This document shows, piece by piece, positions 16,558-25,619 of a DNA stretch of 64,000 bases. Made by a program: the position numbers and the translations under genes. The notes beneath the pieces were generated by a model. That model searched no databases and was not told the DNA's origin. It saw nothing but the letters and a program-made list of their open reading frames with translations. This DNA is from an uncultured Clostridium sp. Lineage in GTDB: Bacteria; Bacillota_I; Bacilli_A; RF39; UBA660. The stretch spans positions 1-64,000 of the forward strand of contig CAJKHY010000001.1 of NCBI GenBank assembly GCA_905199855.1, read 5' to 3'. The number at the start of each line of letters is the position of its first letter. Position 1 is the stretch's first letter.

Positions 16558-17427
16558 ATGTTTAAAAGTATTTATATAGAAATTACCAACAAATGCAACC
16601 TCAATTGCTCATTTTGTAGCAAATACAAAAGAGAAAAAGACACATTAAGCAGTAAAGAGTTTGAACAAATCTTAAAAAAAATCAACAATTATACAGATTA
16701 TATCTACCTACACGTTTTAGGAGAACCATTATTACATGAAGAACTAGACGAGATACTATACTTAGCATCTAAATACAACAAAAAAGTCAATATCACTACA
16801 AATGGCACTCTTCTAAGTAATAAATTAGATATTATTCTAAAACATAGCAAAACAATTAGACAAATAAACATTTCTATCCATGACATTATTCATATTTACA
16901 AAAACTTCAATACAATTGACAACAACGCTAATGAAATAATTAATAACAGTGATATCATCATATCATATCGCCTGTGGAACCTTGGAAGCAATAATTCAAG
17001 TAGCAAATTTATCACATATCTCAGCAAAAAATATCACATTGATTATGAAGAACTAAACCAAAAAATAAACATCAAAATCAAAAAAAACTTATATCTAAAC
17101 AAAGACTACGTATTCAAATGGCCCAGTTTAGATAACAATTATTATAGTGAAAAAGGCAAATGCTATGGCACGATTAACCATATAGCAATTTTATCAAATG
17201 GAAACGTAGTACCTTGTTGTCTCGACAGCCAAGGAATAATAAACCTAGGAAACATATTTGAAACTAGCCTAGAAAACATTATCCAAAGCGAAAGATTTAA
17301 AAAAATGCATCAAAACTTCAAAAAAGGAATAAAATGTGAAACATTATGTAAAAAATGCAATTTCAGTGAAATAAGACTAAAAAAATCAAAATATAAAAAA
17401 GAAATACAATCATCAAATATTGATTAG
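16558..17427 (+). CDS. Radical SAM protein with SPASM-like C-terminus
   Basis: 289 aa. CNLNCSFC (C13, C17, C20) is the CxxxCxxC 4Fe-4S/SAM motif, and LHVLGEPLLHEE plus ITTNGTLL are typical radical-SAM strands. C-terminal cysteines (CYGT, VVPCCLD, CETLCKKC) suggest a SPASM-type auxiliary cluster, as in peptide-modifying enzymes and maturases. No precursor peptide is seen nearby. ATG 16558 starts 1 bp after the uvrB stop, so it is in the uvrB operon; a GTG at 16549 is an alternative. It overlaps the convergent next gene by 4 bp. Substrate unknown. Confidence 0.8.
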   Translation: MFKSIYIEITNKCNLNCSFCSKYKREKDTLSSKEFEQILKKINNYTDYIYLHVLGEPLLHEELDEILYLASKYNKKVNITTNGTLLSNKLDIILKHSKTIRQINISIHDIIHIYKNFNTIDNNANEIINNSDIIISYRLWNLGSNNSSSKFITYLSKKYHIDYEELNQKINIKIKKNLYLNKDYVFKWPSLDNNYYSEKGKCYGTINHIAILSNGNVVPCCLDSQGIINLGNIFETSLENIIQSERFKKMHQNFKKGIKCETLCKKCNFSEIRLKKSKYKKEIQSSNID

Positions 17428-18677
17428 TATTTCTTTTTCTTAATTAAATCTTTAGTATAAACAGTTTTAGAAAAAATTCTACTATTTTTCTTCAAATATT
17501 CCTTTTCCAAATATGAATAATAAGTACCAGGACTAAGAACACCTTCCAAATTAATTACCTTAGTACCAAGACTTGCCAATATAGTGTCGGCCACCTCAAC
17601 ACAATTAGTACGACACACAAAGAAAGTCTTAAATTTACCCTTAATAAACTTATAAAATACACCATCTGCCTTCTTATAAGTTTGATTAGCCATCTCCGTA
17701 AAGTCCTTCTTAGGGCAAATTCCCATATCATATAAAGCATATTCAGGATACCATCTAACAGCATTTTCCTCAAGCATCTCATTTATATTGTTCAAAACAA
17801 TATCTATTTCCTTCTCAGTTAATAAAAATCCATAAGAAACAATAAAACGATTTTTCTCACAAACACAATACTTAATATACTTATCATGGTCAAATATACC
17901 TAAAATACCATCACCCATACCACCCCAAAGCCTTCTATTAGTATAATTATAACAACTATAAGAATAAATCTTATCGCAAACAGCCACTTCAACATGTCCC
18001 ATCATAGCCGAACCATTTTTAGCCAAATGAATCAATATCTCCAAATTAGGCTTAACATCCTTCTTAACATCAGTGGAATTATTACCATTTGCCTTTTCAA
18101 CCCTCTTAATAAGAAGTGGAGGAATAAACATAGTCAAAATAGTAGGTAAGGGGATAACCAACCTCTTTTTCCTATCAAAAATACCAGCAAAAATATTAAC
18201 ACCATAAATAATCAAATAAATACCAGTAATAAGACAAAGATACTTAGCATTACTCACCTTACTAAACAACAACAAATAAGAAGTAATAAAACTAATAAGA
18301 AACTTAAAAACAATTATCAACTTACCACGAAGATGATCTTGTTTATAAATATACAAATTAATCAAACTAGACAAACTTTGCAACATTGCATATATTCCAA
18401 AAACAATAATAAAAAATGAAACAAAAAACGAAGGACTCACAATAACAAAAATAGAAGTTACCAAAGTTATTACAATATCTAAAACACCATCCAAAATCCT
18501 CCTTCTCTTAACAAAAATATTAATTATCTTAAAAACAACCGTTATCAATAGCAAAACACCAATTACCTTAATAGTAATAGCAAACATCTCATTTCTCTTA
18601 ATGATAAATATTAACCCCATAGTAATAAAAAGTAAACTATTAATAAGATGTGTAATAATATTTATTTTCCTCTTCAT
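17424..18677 (-). CDS. DUF308-like membrane domain fused to NlpC/P60-like (YiiX-type) domain
   Basis: 417 aa. The first about 200 residues hold seven or eight hydrophobic segments in the two-by-two layout of HdeD/DUF308 proteins. After a Lys/Asn linker the C-terminal domain has GHVEVAVCDKIYSYSCYN (candidate His), then NRRLWGGMGDGILGIF, and FFVCRTNCVEVADTIL with a candidate Cys, in the order of circularly permuted NlpC/P60 enzymes of the YiiX/DUF4105 group. AGGGGAGGT precedes the ATG. The enzyme part could hydrolyse a peptide or lipid amide at the membrane. Assignment of both halves is by pattern; the active site is inferred. Confidence 0.6.
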   Translation of the reverse strand: MKRKINIITHLINSLLFITMGLIFIIKRNEMFAITIKVIGVLLLITVVFKIINIFVKRRRILDGVLDIVITLVTSIFVIVSPSFFVSFFIIVFGIYAMLQSLSSLINLYIYKQDHLRGKLIIVFKFLISFITSYLLLFSKVSNAKYLCLITGIYLIIYGVNIFAGIFDRKKRLVIPLPTILTMFIPPLLIKRVEKANGNNSTDVKKDVKPNLEILIHLAKNGSAMMGHVEVAVCDKIYSYSCYNYTNRRLWGGMGDGILGIFDHDKYIKYCVCEKNRFIVSYGFLLTEKEIDIVLNNINEMLEENAVRWYPEYALYDMGICPKKDFTEMANQTYKKADGVFYKFIKGKFKTFFVCRTNCVEVADTILASLGTKVINLEGVLSPGTYYSYLEKEYLKKNSRIFSKTVYTKDLIKKKKY

Positions 18678-18783
18678 AAGACCTCCCCTTAATACAATTT
18701 TATCATAAAAAAGAAAAAAATATTAAAAAAAAAGCTTAAATTCCAATATAAGCATTAAAATCAAAAACACCATCATAAAAAAC

Positions 18784-19314
18784 TCACAATTCATATTCTT
18801 CGAACGAACAGTTATTAGATACATAAGGAGTCAAATCACCATCCTCTGGGATACCATTAAAATAATAATGAAGAATCCTCGTAATACCACTATGAGTAAC
18901 AAGAAGAACCTTCTTATCAGGATAATATCTCTTAATATCCATGAGCAAAGAATCAATTCTATCATATAAATCCCTAACACTCTCAGCCTTCTCATACCTG
19001 ATATTCTTCTTAATGTTCCAATAATCTTTTAAATTAATTTTATTCCTTGAAATACCCTGAAACTCACCATGATTTCTACTTTTCAAACGCTCATCGACAA
19101 TAATTCTCTTACCTGAAGAAATTATCTTAGCCGTATCATAAGCCCTCTTCAAAGGAGAAGAAAAAATCAAATCAACATCGCAACTAGCTACCTTTTCCGC
19201 TAAATCGTGAGCCTGACTTCTACCAGCGTCATTTAACTTCGTATCCAAGTTACCCTGCATCATCTTACTAATATTCTCATTTGTTTCTCCATGTCTAACA
19301 ACATATATCTTCAT
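18784..19314 (-). CDS. Histidine phosphatase family protein (phosphoglycerate-mutase-like)
   Basis: 176 aa. VVRHGETNEN near the N-terminus supplies the phospho-accepting His of the RHGE motif; SSPLKRAYDTA and VTHSGITRILH supply the second His and the usual Arg. The size and lack of PGM-specific insertions point to a broad phosphatase (GpmB/PhoE/CobC-like) rather than glycolytic mutase. ATG 19314 has GGTGG four bases upstream; the GTG at 19323 is unlikely. Stands alone between two minus-strand genes. Confidence 0.85.
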   Translation of the reverse strand: MKIYVVRHGETNENISKMMQGNLDTKLNDAGRSQAHDLAEKVASCDVDLIFSSPLKRAYDTAKIISSGKRIIVDERLKSRNHGEFQGISRNKINLKDYWNIKKNIRYEKAESVRDLYDRIDSLLMDIKRYYPDKKVLLVTHSGITRILHYYFNGIPEDGDLTPYVSNNCSFEEYEL

Positions 19315-19362
19315 ATTTACCACCTTACATAATTATATCACGAATTAAGAAAAAAACATCTA

Positions 19363-21576
19363 TTAATTGCGTTTTAGATGTTTCTTTACAACTATTATAC
19401 TCATTAACAAAACAAAAGATGATAAAGAAATTATTTCCTTCCAATAATTATAACTAACCCCTGTTTTAGGAATAATCAATTCATAAATATAAGTAATTTC
19501 AACATTACCATCCATAATTTTACCTTGAGGACTACCCATCACCTTAACAAACTTATAACCATCAATCTCCATAGGATTAGTATCATATAAATTATTCACA
19601 TAATCAGTAATAGTAACAGAATCACTCAACTTCTTACCATTTATATCTATAAAATTAACTATCACATTACCAGTTAATCTCTTATAATATACTCCAATAA
19701 CATTATCGTCCAAATTTTCCTTTAAAGTTAAAGGTAAATTATCAACACGGTCTAGAACATAACCATAATCCAATTTATCAGGATAATTATCTATCAAAGC
19801 ACCAAGCTTATTATTTATAAATATCTCTCTCTTATTCAAATCCAAAACATCATCAAAATAATAATCAACCACATAAGCAATATTATTTTCCCTAACATAG
19901 TAAAATATTATTTCTTCGTTCTCCTTATCGATTGCCTTAGTAATTACATTATCACCAATTAAATTATAATTATCAATATGAAAAGCTTCCTCCCTAATTT
20001 CATCATAAAGATAAACATTCAATACCTTCTCATCATGTAAAGGTTTCTTAGATTCATAATCTAAATACTTAACCGTATAAGAAGTAGGCTTCTTTGAAAC
20101 ATGTAAAGTAACTGTACTAGTATTAGAAATAACAACAGTGTCATCAACATTAGACATTATATAATAATCAAAAGTAATATCACCCAAACATTCATTACTA
20201 CTAGAATATGTAAAACCACCATCCTCCAAAACATTAATATCATCTAACTTACCACAAGATAAAGAGTTTGGTACGATTACAACAGAATTCTTAATATTAG
20301 CATTACTATCATTTACTTGATACAAATTATCATTAGTTAAAATACCATCATTTGCATTAACCATTAACTTATTTTGCCTATATAAAGTAACATTTGAATA
20401 ATCATCATCATTAGTCAAAGCAGGAATAGGGACATTTGGCTTAGGAAAAGTTAACAAAATATTCTTATTCTTATAGTAATCATTATTCTTAAGAGCATTT
20501 CCCTCCAAATAAGCACGACTATTAGTATTCATACTACCATAGTAAGGAGCCTCCGCGGTAATATTATAAGTTAACTTATAATTTAAAGTTGCATCCAAAT
20601 CACCAATCTTCCATATAATCTTAGTAGTTTTATCATCATTATTAACAATTTTAAAAGTAGTATTATTTGGGACCTTAACACTATCCTTATCCAAAACAAA
20701 AGTAGCAGGAATAACATCAGTTACCACAATATTATTTGCAATAACATTTACCTTCCTAACAATATCATCAAAATTATCCCTTAATTTACTTTCTCCATTT
20801 GCCAAGTAAAAATCGTTCTTAGAACTTGCTATTTCACTTAAAAATGCATCATCTATAACACCAAACCCTATTGTAAAAATAGTAGCATTCTTTTTAAGCT
20901 CATTCGCCACAACCTTAGCCATTGAAGAAGGCGAGGACTTAGTACAATTCTTCCCCTTACCAATATAGCAAACCTGATTATCATTATTACCAGTACCATA
21001 AGCCTTCCCCTTATAAGTAAACTTAGTAGGAGCCCCATCCGTCAAAAGAATTATTGCCTTTTTGTTTGCTATGCTGTTTCTCAACAATGCCTCCGCTTTA
21101 CTTAAAGCATCCTGCACGTTTGTTGCCTCATTATATAAATAATTAGGAATAGAATCTATCAAAGCATCCAATTTTGTTTTATCACTCGCAAGCCCCTTAG
21201 AAGAATACTTATCCAAAACCTTAGTACCAAAAGTAACAATACCTATCCTTACATTACCATCCTGCTTAAGTATATCATTTACTAAACTCTTAGCCTCTGT
21301 CTTTACCAAGCCCATTTTATTTTGATTATCCAAATTATCATTCATACTAGAAGATCTATCCAAAATCAAAACGACATCTAAAGTATTTTTCTTCTCAAAA
21401 CTACTCCCATTAACCTCTAAAGTAACATTGGCACTCCTACCATATGTAACATCTTCCTTAGAAGCATATTTATCTATTTTAATCTTCCCAAACTCATTAT
21501 CTTTATCCAACGCCTTAACCAGAGAAATATTAATTACAGTAATAATTAATAATAAAATAATTTTTTTCTTTTTCAT
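19363..21576 (-). CDS. Cell-wall-anchored VWA/MucBP surface protein
   Basis: 737 aa. Signal peptide (residues 1-24, KKKKIILLLIITV core), von Willebrand A domain at about 60-290 with the MIDAS motif DRSSS and LTDGAPT, a middle beta-rich region, then three MucBP-like repeats near 510-710 (YTVKYLDYESKKPL; VIVNFIDINGKKLSD). The C-terminus is a sorting signal: IPKTG, a hydrophobic helix, and KKHLKRN. Its ATG overlaps the TGA of the sortase gene upstream (TGATG), so sortase and substrate are translated together. AGGTG lies 5 bp before the ATG. Probably an adhesin or pilus-like surface protein. Confidence 0.85.
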   Translation of the reverse strand: MKKKKIILLLIITVINISLVKALDKDNEFGKIKIDKYASKEDVTYGRSANVTLEVNGSSFEKKNTLDVVLILDRSSSMNDNLDNQNKMGLVKTEAKSLVNDILKQDGNVRIGIVTFGTKVLDKYSSKGLASDKTKLDALIDSIPNYLYNEATNVQDALSKAEALLRNSIANKKAIILLTDGAPTKFTYKGKAYGTGNNDNQVCYIGKGKNCTKSSPSSMAKVVANELKKNATIFTIGFGVIDDAFLSEIASSKNDFYLANGESKLRDNFDDIVRKVNVIANNIVVTDVIPATFVLDKDSVKVPNNTTFKIVNNDDKTTKIIWKIGDLDATLNYKLTYNITAEAPYYGSMNTNSRAYLEGNALKNNDYYKNKNILLTFPKPNVPIPALTNDDDYSNVTLYRQNKLMVNANDGILTNDNLYQVNDSNANIKNSVVIVPNSLSCGKLDDINVLEDGGFTYSSSNECLGDITFDYYIMSNVDDTVVISNTSTVTLHVSKKPTSYTVKYLDYESKKPLHDEKVLNVYLYDEIREEAFHIDNYNLIGDNVITKAIDKENEEIIFYYVRENNIAYVVDYYFDDVLDLNKREIFINNKLGALIDNYPDKLDYGYVLDRVDNLPLTLKENLDDNVIGVYYKRLTGNVIVNFIDINGKKLSDSVTITDYVNNLYDTNPMEIDGYKFVKVMGSPQGKIMDGNVEITYIYELIIPKTGVSYNYWKEIISLSSFVLLMSIIVVKKHLKRN

Positions 21577-22289
21577 CAATTCACCTTTCTTCCATTTATT
21601 ATCAACAACTTACTTCCTTTAGTATTTAAACACGTTTGCAAAGTAATAATATGACTATCCTCATTCAAATCCACAGAGTTTTTATACATTGAATTATTCT
21701 TTAAATAATTTAAATGCTCAACATATTCATCATCATTTTGAAAATATAATTTACTATATTGATAATCATTTTCCACACTAAAAACAGAAAAAATCTCATA
21801 TATATAAGCCTTATCCGTTATAAAAGTAATATATTTATTAGTCAAAAAATAATCATAATCCAAGTAATTTTTTAAATATTTAAAAGGAATATCATACTTA
21901 TTATTGCTATGACCATATATTAGTAATTTTTTATCATTTATATCATTTCTATAATCCAAAAATATACTTCCCGTTACTAATTTCTCCCTACTTATAGTAT
22001 GATTCAAATAATAAGTATTATCTTCTGCCTGTACCACCGGAGTAGTAATATCTTCGTTTATCTTAAGATAAGCCACAATATCATCAGTTTGATAATAATC
22101 ATTCAAATAAGTTATATAATCCGTGGCATCCTTCGTTTTTGGAATAAGCACATAGTTAAAAGATATCTTTTTCCTTTCACTTAACATTGAAGAAGTACTC
22201 ATGATAAAAATAAATAATAGTAAAAAAAATAAACTATTAATGGTCAAACTCTTAATGTTTATTTTTCTAATCAGCTTGATCGATATCAC
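21576..22289 (-). CDS. Class B-like sortase
   Basis: 237 aa. N-terminal TM anchor (about 15-35), then the sortase fold: DDIVAYLKI, NTYYLNHTIS, GSIFLDYRND, LLIYGHSN (catalytic His), and TLQTC with the catalytic Cys followed by LLIINGRKV supplying the Arg. The longer His-to-Cys region and GSIFLDYRND block fit class B. It probably attaches the IPKTG protein encoded directly downstream. Start is uncertain: GTG at 22289 is the first codon with a purine-rich stretch ahead. A Spo0A-type heptamer (TGTCGAA, 22339-22345) lies about 50 bp upstream. Confidence 0.85.
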   Translation of the reverse strand: MISIKLIRKINIKSLTINSLFFLLLFIFIMSTSSMLSERKKISFNYVLIPKTKDATDYITYLNDYYQTDDIVAYLKINEDITTPVVQAEDNTYYLNHTISREKLVTGSIFLDYRNDINDKKLLIYGHSNNKYDIPFKYLKNYLDYDYFLTNKYITFITDKAYIYEIFSVFSVENDYQYSKLYFQNDDEYVEHLNYLKNNSMYKNSVDLNEDSHIITLQTCLNTKGSKLLIINGRKVN

Positions 22290-22338
22290 ACCTTCTTTCT
22301 TTCATAAAATAAGTGTAATACCTTTAATCTAAGTAATT

Positions 22339-22345
22339 TGTCGAA
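22339..22345. promoter_or_regulatory. Single Spo0A-type box upstream of sortase
   Basis: TGTCGAA fits TGNCGAA. A single 7-mer; the chance expectation in AT-rich intergenic DNA is not negligible. Confidence 0.25.
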
Positions 22346-22470
22346 TAAAAAAACAAAATTAATTTTTTTAAACAAAATAAAAACACTCCCATTCTCAAGT
22401 ATAAAGTATTAACCCCTACCGAATTTAAACACCACTTTTTTCAAAAAAAATAAAAATTGTCAAAATAAAA

Positions 22471-22545
22471 AAACGCCCGTACAGTTTTTCAAAAACCAAA
22501 ACAAAACCCTTCCAATATTCAAAAAACAACCGGGCGTTTTTAAAT
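22471..22545. terminator. Long hairpin with conserved loop block
   Basis: AAACGCCCG pairs with CGGGCGTTT across a loop of about 50 bases, followed by T-run. The loop begins with CCCGTACAGTTTTTCAAAAA, a block that recurs at 34700 next to the second copy of the downstream module. Confidence 0.55.
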
Positions 22546-22554
22546 TTTAGAAGT

Positions 22555-22584
22555 TTGACTTTATCTTCCTTTTTGTAGTATAGT
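22555..22584 (+). promoter_or_regulatory. Promoter of intergenic RNA module 1
   Basis: TTGACT, 18 bp, TATAGT. A similar promoter with the same 18-bp spacing precedes module 2. GGAGGTG follows 15 bp downstream of the -10. Confidence 0.5.
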
Positions 22585-22590
22585 AAATTC

Positions 22591-22884
22591 ATAAACAAAG
22601 GAGGTGATAAAAACTATTATAGAAATAACATAAACGAAATGCTACATATGCATAACAATTATGTCTAATTTATCCTAAAATTCAAGCAACAAAAAAACCA
22701 CAATCCAAGCATTATATTTAAAAAGTCAAAAATTGCACAAAACAAAGCCAAAGAACTATAACAGCATAGCAAAAGAAAAATAATCAAAACAAAAAAAGTA
22801 CGGCAGTTATTGTCGGAATTATGTCTACGGTAAAGACAAATAGCCTTTGCTTGTAGAAAAAACACCACCGTGAGGTAGTGCAAA
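22591..22884 (+). ncRNA. Intergenic RNA module 1 (candidate small RNA or toxin-antitoxin remnant)
   Basis: After the promoter comes GGAGGTG (22600) without a clear start codon, a variable stretch, and a core at 22798-22860: GTACGGCAG, TGTCGG, ATGTCTACG, then GTAGAAAA. The order and spacing recur in module 2 (34912-34979). TCTAC and GTAGA can pair to close a hairpin. On the minus strand a 72-codon frame crosses it, but nothing supports translation. Type I holin-like toxin loci in Firmicutes have a similar layout; this is a guess. Confidence 0.4.
22750..22774 (-). repeat. Dispersed intergenic repeat, copy 2 (reverse)
   Basis: AGAACTATAACAGCATAGCA, the reverse complement of the family consensus; it lies inside RNA module 1. 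Confidence 0.6.
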
Positions 22885-22888
22885 TGAA

Positions 22889-23134
22889 TTATATCATATA
22901 CATGTTAGAATCAGGCTCATTGTAATTAGAATTATATGGATTTTCCAACCTTGCTATTCTTGATTCCAAGATCTTGATTTTCTTTTCTAAATTAGATAAC
23001 CTTGTATTTAATTCATTAGTATTTACAAAGGGATTCATTTGCCCAGGCATCATCCCTTGCATAGGATTCATCATAGCAGGATTGCCACCAGCATAACCAT
23101 ACGTATTATAAAACATATCTCTATCCTTGTTCAT
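22889..23134 (-). CDS. Small Met/Pro/Gly-rich protein with C-terminal coiled coil
   Basis: 81 aa. The N-terminal half is rich in Met, Pro, Gly and Asn (GGNPAMMNPMQGMMPGQMNP), the C-terminal half is a heptad-like helix (LNTRLSNLEKKIKILESRIA). Such low-complexity plus coiled-coil layout occurs in small spore coat proteins and the organism has other coat genes, but no family is recognised. AAGGAG lies 7 bp before the ATG. Divergent from trmB, with a perfect 13-bp inverted repeat in between. Confidence 0.6.
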   Translation of the reverse strand: MNKDRDMFYNTYGYAGGNPAMMNPMQGMMPGQMNPFVNTNELNTRLSNLEKKIKILESRIARLENPYNSNYNEPDSNMYMI

Positions 23135-23142
23135 AATTCACT

Positions 23143-23198
23143 CCTTATCAATACTAATATATGTTCAAAAATTAAATAAGTGCCTAGTATTGATAAGT
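23143..23198. repeat. Perfect 13-bp inverted repeat between divergent genes
   Basis: CTTATCAATACTA (23143-23155) and TAGTATTGATAAG (23186-23198), 30 bp apart. The right arm contains the -35 box (TTGATA) of the trmB promoter; the left arm overlaps the ribosome site of the coiled-coil gene on the other strand. Could be an operator or an mRNA hairpin. Confidence 0.5.
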
Positions 23199-23218
23199 AC
23201 ATCAAAATGTTATATAAT
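23190..23218 (+). promoter_or_regulatory. trmB promoter
   Basis: TTGATA, 17 bp, TATAAT. The predicted start falls at about 23225, after the upstream ATG 23223, which supports ATG 23235 as the trmB start. Confidence 0.65.
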
Positions 23219-23234
23219 GTTCATGAGGTATATT

Positions 23235-23870
23235 ATGAGATTAAAAAACGTAAAAAATGCAAAAAACATTATTGAAGAAGGTAAATATTATGTAAATAAG
23301 CCTTGTGATTATAAAGGTAAATGGCATGAATTATTTCAAAATGATAATCCCATTTATTTAGAAATAGGCATGGGTAAAGGTAAATTCATTTTAGAAAATG
23401 CACTCCAAAACACTGATGTTAATTATATAGGAATCGAAAAATATGACAGTGTCCTTGTACGTGCCATTCAAAAAACAAACAAGTTCGAATTAAACAACTT
23501 GAAATTAATAAAAATAGATGCTCTAAATTTAAGCACAATCTTTGACAAAGAAATAGATTTAATTTACTTAAACTTTTCCGATCCGTGGCCCAAAGAAAGA
23601 CATAAAAAAAGAAGATTGACTTCATATATCTTTCTAGATATCTATGATAAAATTTTCAAAAACGAAGCTCACATCACCATGAAAACAGATAACTTAGACC
23701 TATTCAACTATTCCATTTATTCATTAAAAGAAAATGGTTATAAAATAATATATACAACAAATGACTTAAAAAAAGAAAACATTCTCAACATCACAACAGA
23801 ATACGAAGAAAAATTTAACAATTTAAACATCAAAATAAATATGCTTGAAGCAATTAAAGAAAAGGATTAA
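23235..23870 (+). CDS. trmB: tRNA (guanine-N7-)-methyltransferase
   Basis: 211 aa, normal family length. Methylates G46 in the tRNA variable loop using SAM. IYLEIGMGKGKF is the SAM-binding glycine loop, YIGIEKYDSVL follows, and FSDPWPKERHKKRRL is the strongly conserved TrmB signature. MKTDN matches the late motif. ATG 23235 has GAGGT upstream and agrees with the promoter; longer frames read into the leader. murD follows with 4 bp between stop and ATG, so the two form an operon. Confidence 0.92.
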   Translation: MRLKNVKNAKNIIEEGKYYVNKPCDYKGKWHELFQNDNPIYLEIGMGKGKFILENALQNTDVNYIGIEKYDSVLVRAIQKTNKFELNNLKLIKIDALNLSTIFDKEIDLIYLNFSDPWPKERHKKRRLTSYIFLDIYDKIFKNEAHITMKTDNLDLFNYSIYSLKENGYKIIYTTNDLKKENILNITTEYEEKFNNLNIKINMLEAIKEKD

Positions 23871-23874
23871 TTTT

Positions 23875-25212
23875 ATGCTTGAAAATAAAAAAATATTTAT
23901 TTTAGGCATGGCTCGAAGTGGTTATGAAGTTGCAAAAGTCTTAGCCAAAAGAAATAACATCGTTATTGTTAATGATTTCAGCACTAATCAAGACATGGAT
24001 AAAGTTCATGAACTAGAAAATATGGGGGTCAAAGTTATTCTAGGAAGTCATCCTGACGACATATTAACCAAAGATTTTGACTACCTAATAAAAAATCCAG
24101 GCATTAGAAATGACCACAAATACGTATTATTTTGCCATAAAAACAATATTCCCGTCATCAACGAAATAGAAATGGCATATCACTTGTTACCTAAAAATGT
24201 TAAAATCATAGGCATAACTGGTAGTAATGGTAAAACTACGGCCACCACTTTAATATACGAAATACTAAAAGATGCAGGGCAAAGAGTCCACTTAACAGGA
24301 AATATAGGATTCCCCTTATCAGGATTTTTAAATAAAATACAAGAAAACGATTATATTGTAATCGAAATTGCCGGACACCATCTTGTTAATTTTCAAAATT
24401 TCAAAACAGACATCTCCATATTAACCAACTTATATCCCGTTCATCTTGACTTCCATGATACTTACGACAATTATAAAAATATTAAAAAGAAAATTTTCGA
24501 TCACCATACAAACAAAGACATCGCTATAATAAATGGAGGAAACAGCGATTGCATCGAAACAACTAAAGACATAAAAAGCACCAAATACTTTTTTAGTACC
24601 ACCAGAAAATGTGATGCTTATTTAGAAAATAACATCATTTACTACCAAAATAAACCAATCATTGATACAACAAAAACCATTCTAAAAGGTAACCATAATT
24701 ACGAAAATATGATGTGTGCCATTATCACTGGTATAAATCTTAATATCAACATAACATCCATCCAAAAAACATTAGAAAACTTTAAAGGAGTAGAACATCG
24801 TATCGAATACGTTAACACTATAAATGGAGTAAAATACTATAATGATTCCAAATCAACAAATAACATGGCCACTACCATCGCCATAAGTGCTTTCCATGAA
24901 CCAATTAATTTAATATTAGGTGGACTAGATCGCGGACAAGATTTCTTTGAATTAAAAGACCATATGCAAAACGTAAAAAATGTCTTATGTTATGGAGAAA
25001 CTAAAGATAAAATAAAAAACTTTTGTGATAAAATAAATATTCCCTGTTTAGTTTTCAACAACCTAAAAGAAACAGTTGAAAAAGCAAAACAAATATCCCT
25101 AAGTGGCGAAATTGTCTTATTTTCTCCAGCATGTGCCTCTTGGGATCAATATAAATGCTTTGAAGAACGCGGATTAGAATTTAAAAATTTAGTAAATAAT
25201 AATAAACAATAA
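23875..25212 (+). CDS. murD: UDP-N-acetylmuramoylalanine-D-glutamate ligase
   Basis: 445 aa, family length. Adds D-Glu to UDP-MurNAc-L-Ala in cytoplasmic peptidoglycan precursor synthesis. N-terminal Rossmann part FILGMARSGYEVAK, central ATPase P-loop GITGSNGKTTATT, then HLDFHDTYDNY, and the ligase end with NDSKSTN and LILGGLDRGQDF. ATG 23875 has AAAGGA nine bases upstream. Here it is separated from other mur genes and sits behind trmB. Confidence 0.95.
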   Translation: MLENKKIFILGMARSGYEVAKVLAKRNNIVIVNDFSTNQDMDKVHELENMGVKVILGSHPDDILTKDFDYLIKNPGIRNDHKYVLFCHKNNIPVINEIEMAYHLLPKNVKIIGITGSNGKTTATTLIYEILKDAGQRVHLTGNIGFPLSGFLNKIQENDYIVIEIAGHHLVNFQNFKTDISILTNLYPVHLDFHDTYDNYKNIKKKIFDHHTNKDIAIINGGNSDCIETTKDIKSTKYFFSTTRKCDAYLENNIIYYQNKPIIDTTKTILKGNHNYENMMCAIITGINLNINITSIQKTLENFKGVEHRIEYVNTINGVKYYNDSKSTNNMATTIAISAFHEPINLILGGLDRGQDFFELKDHMQNVKNVLCYGETKDKIKNFCDKINIPCLVFNNLKETVEKAKQISLSGEIVLFSPACASWDQYKCFEERGLEFKNLVNNNKQ

Positions 25213-25245
25213 AAAAATAAAGCATATAATTAATTAGGTGATATT

Positions 25246-25617
25246 ATGAGTGTTGATAGTTTCAAAATGTTTGTAAGGAAAAATCCTAATTTAATTAAAT
25301 ACGTTAACAATAATGAAATGACATGGCAAAAATTCTATGAAATGTACGACTTATATGGTGAAGATAATAGCATTTGGAATAAATATTTAAAAGAACAAGA
25401 AAAAACGACCATCAATACAAAAAATAATAATAAAAACAGTTTTAATGAAGTAATTAATATGGTAAAAAACATGGATGTAGATAAAGTCCAAGAAGGCATA
25501 ACCTCTTTGCAAAAAGCTTTATCCTTATTTGGCGATTTAGTCGTATCCAAGAATAATCCTACATCTTCCAATAATAATTATACCCCAAGACCAGTATATA
25601 AAAGGTTTGAAGATTAA
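25246..25617 (+). CDS. ylbD: YlbD-like spore coat protein
   Basis: 123 aa. The N-terminal block FKMFVRKNPNLIKYVNNNEMTW and LYGEDNSIWNKYL match the YlbD family, known from B. subtilis as a putative coat protein. The C-terminal half is low complexity with an amphipathic helix (VQEGITSLQKALSLFGDLV). TAGGTGATATT precedes the ATG. First gene of a ylbD-ylbE-ylbF-rsmD run in the B. subtilis order, which supports the call. Confidence 0.75.
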   Translation: MSVDSFKMFVRKNPNLIKYVNNNEMTWQKFYEMYDLYGEDNSIWNKYLKEQEKTTINTKNNNKNSFNEVINMVKNMDVDKVQEGITSLQKALSLFGDLVVSKNNPTSSNNNYTPRPVYKRFED

Positions 25618-25619
25618 AT

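Noticed and set aside
22665..22883. 72-aa minus-strand frame in RNA module 1
   Set aside because: No ribosome site, Cys/Phe-rich random look, and no counterpart frame in module 2.
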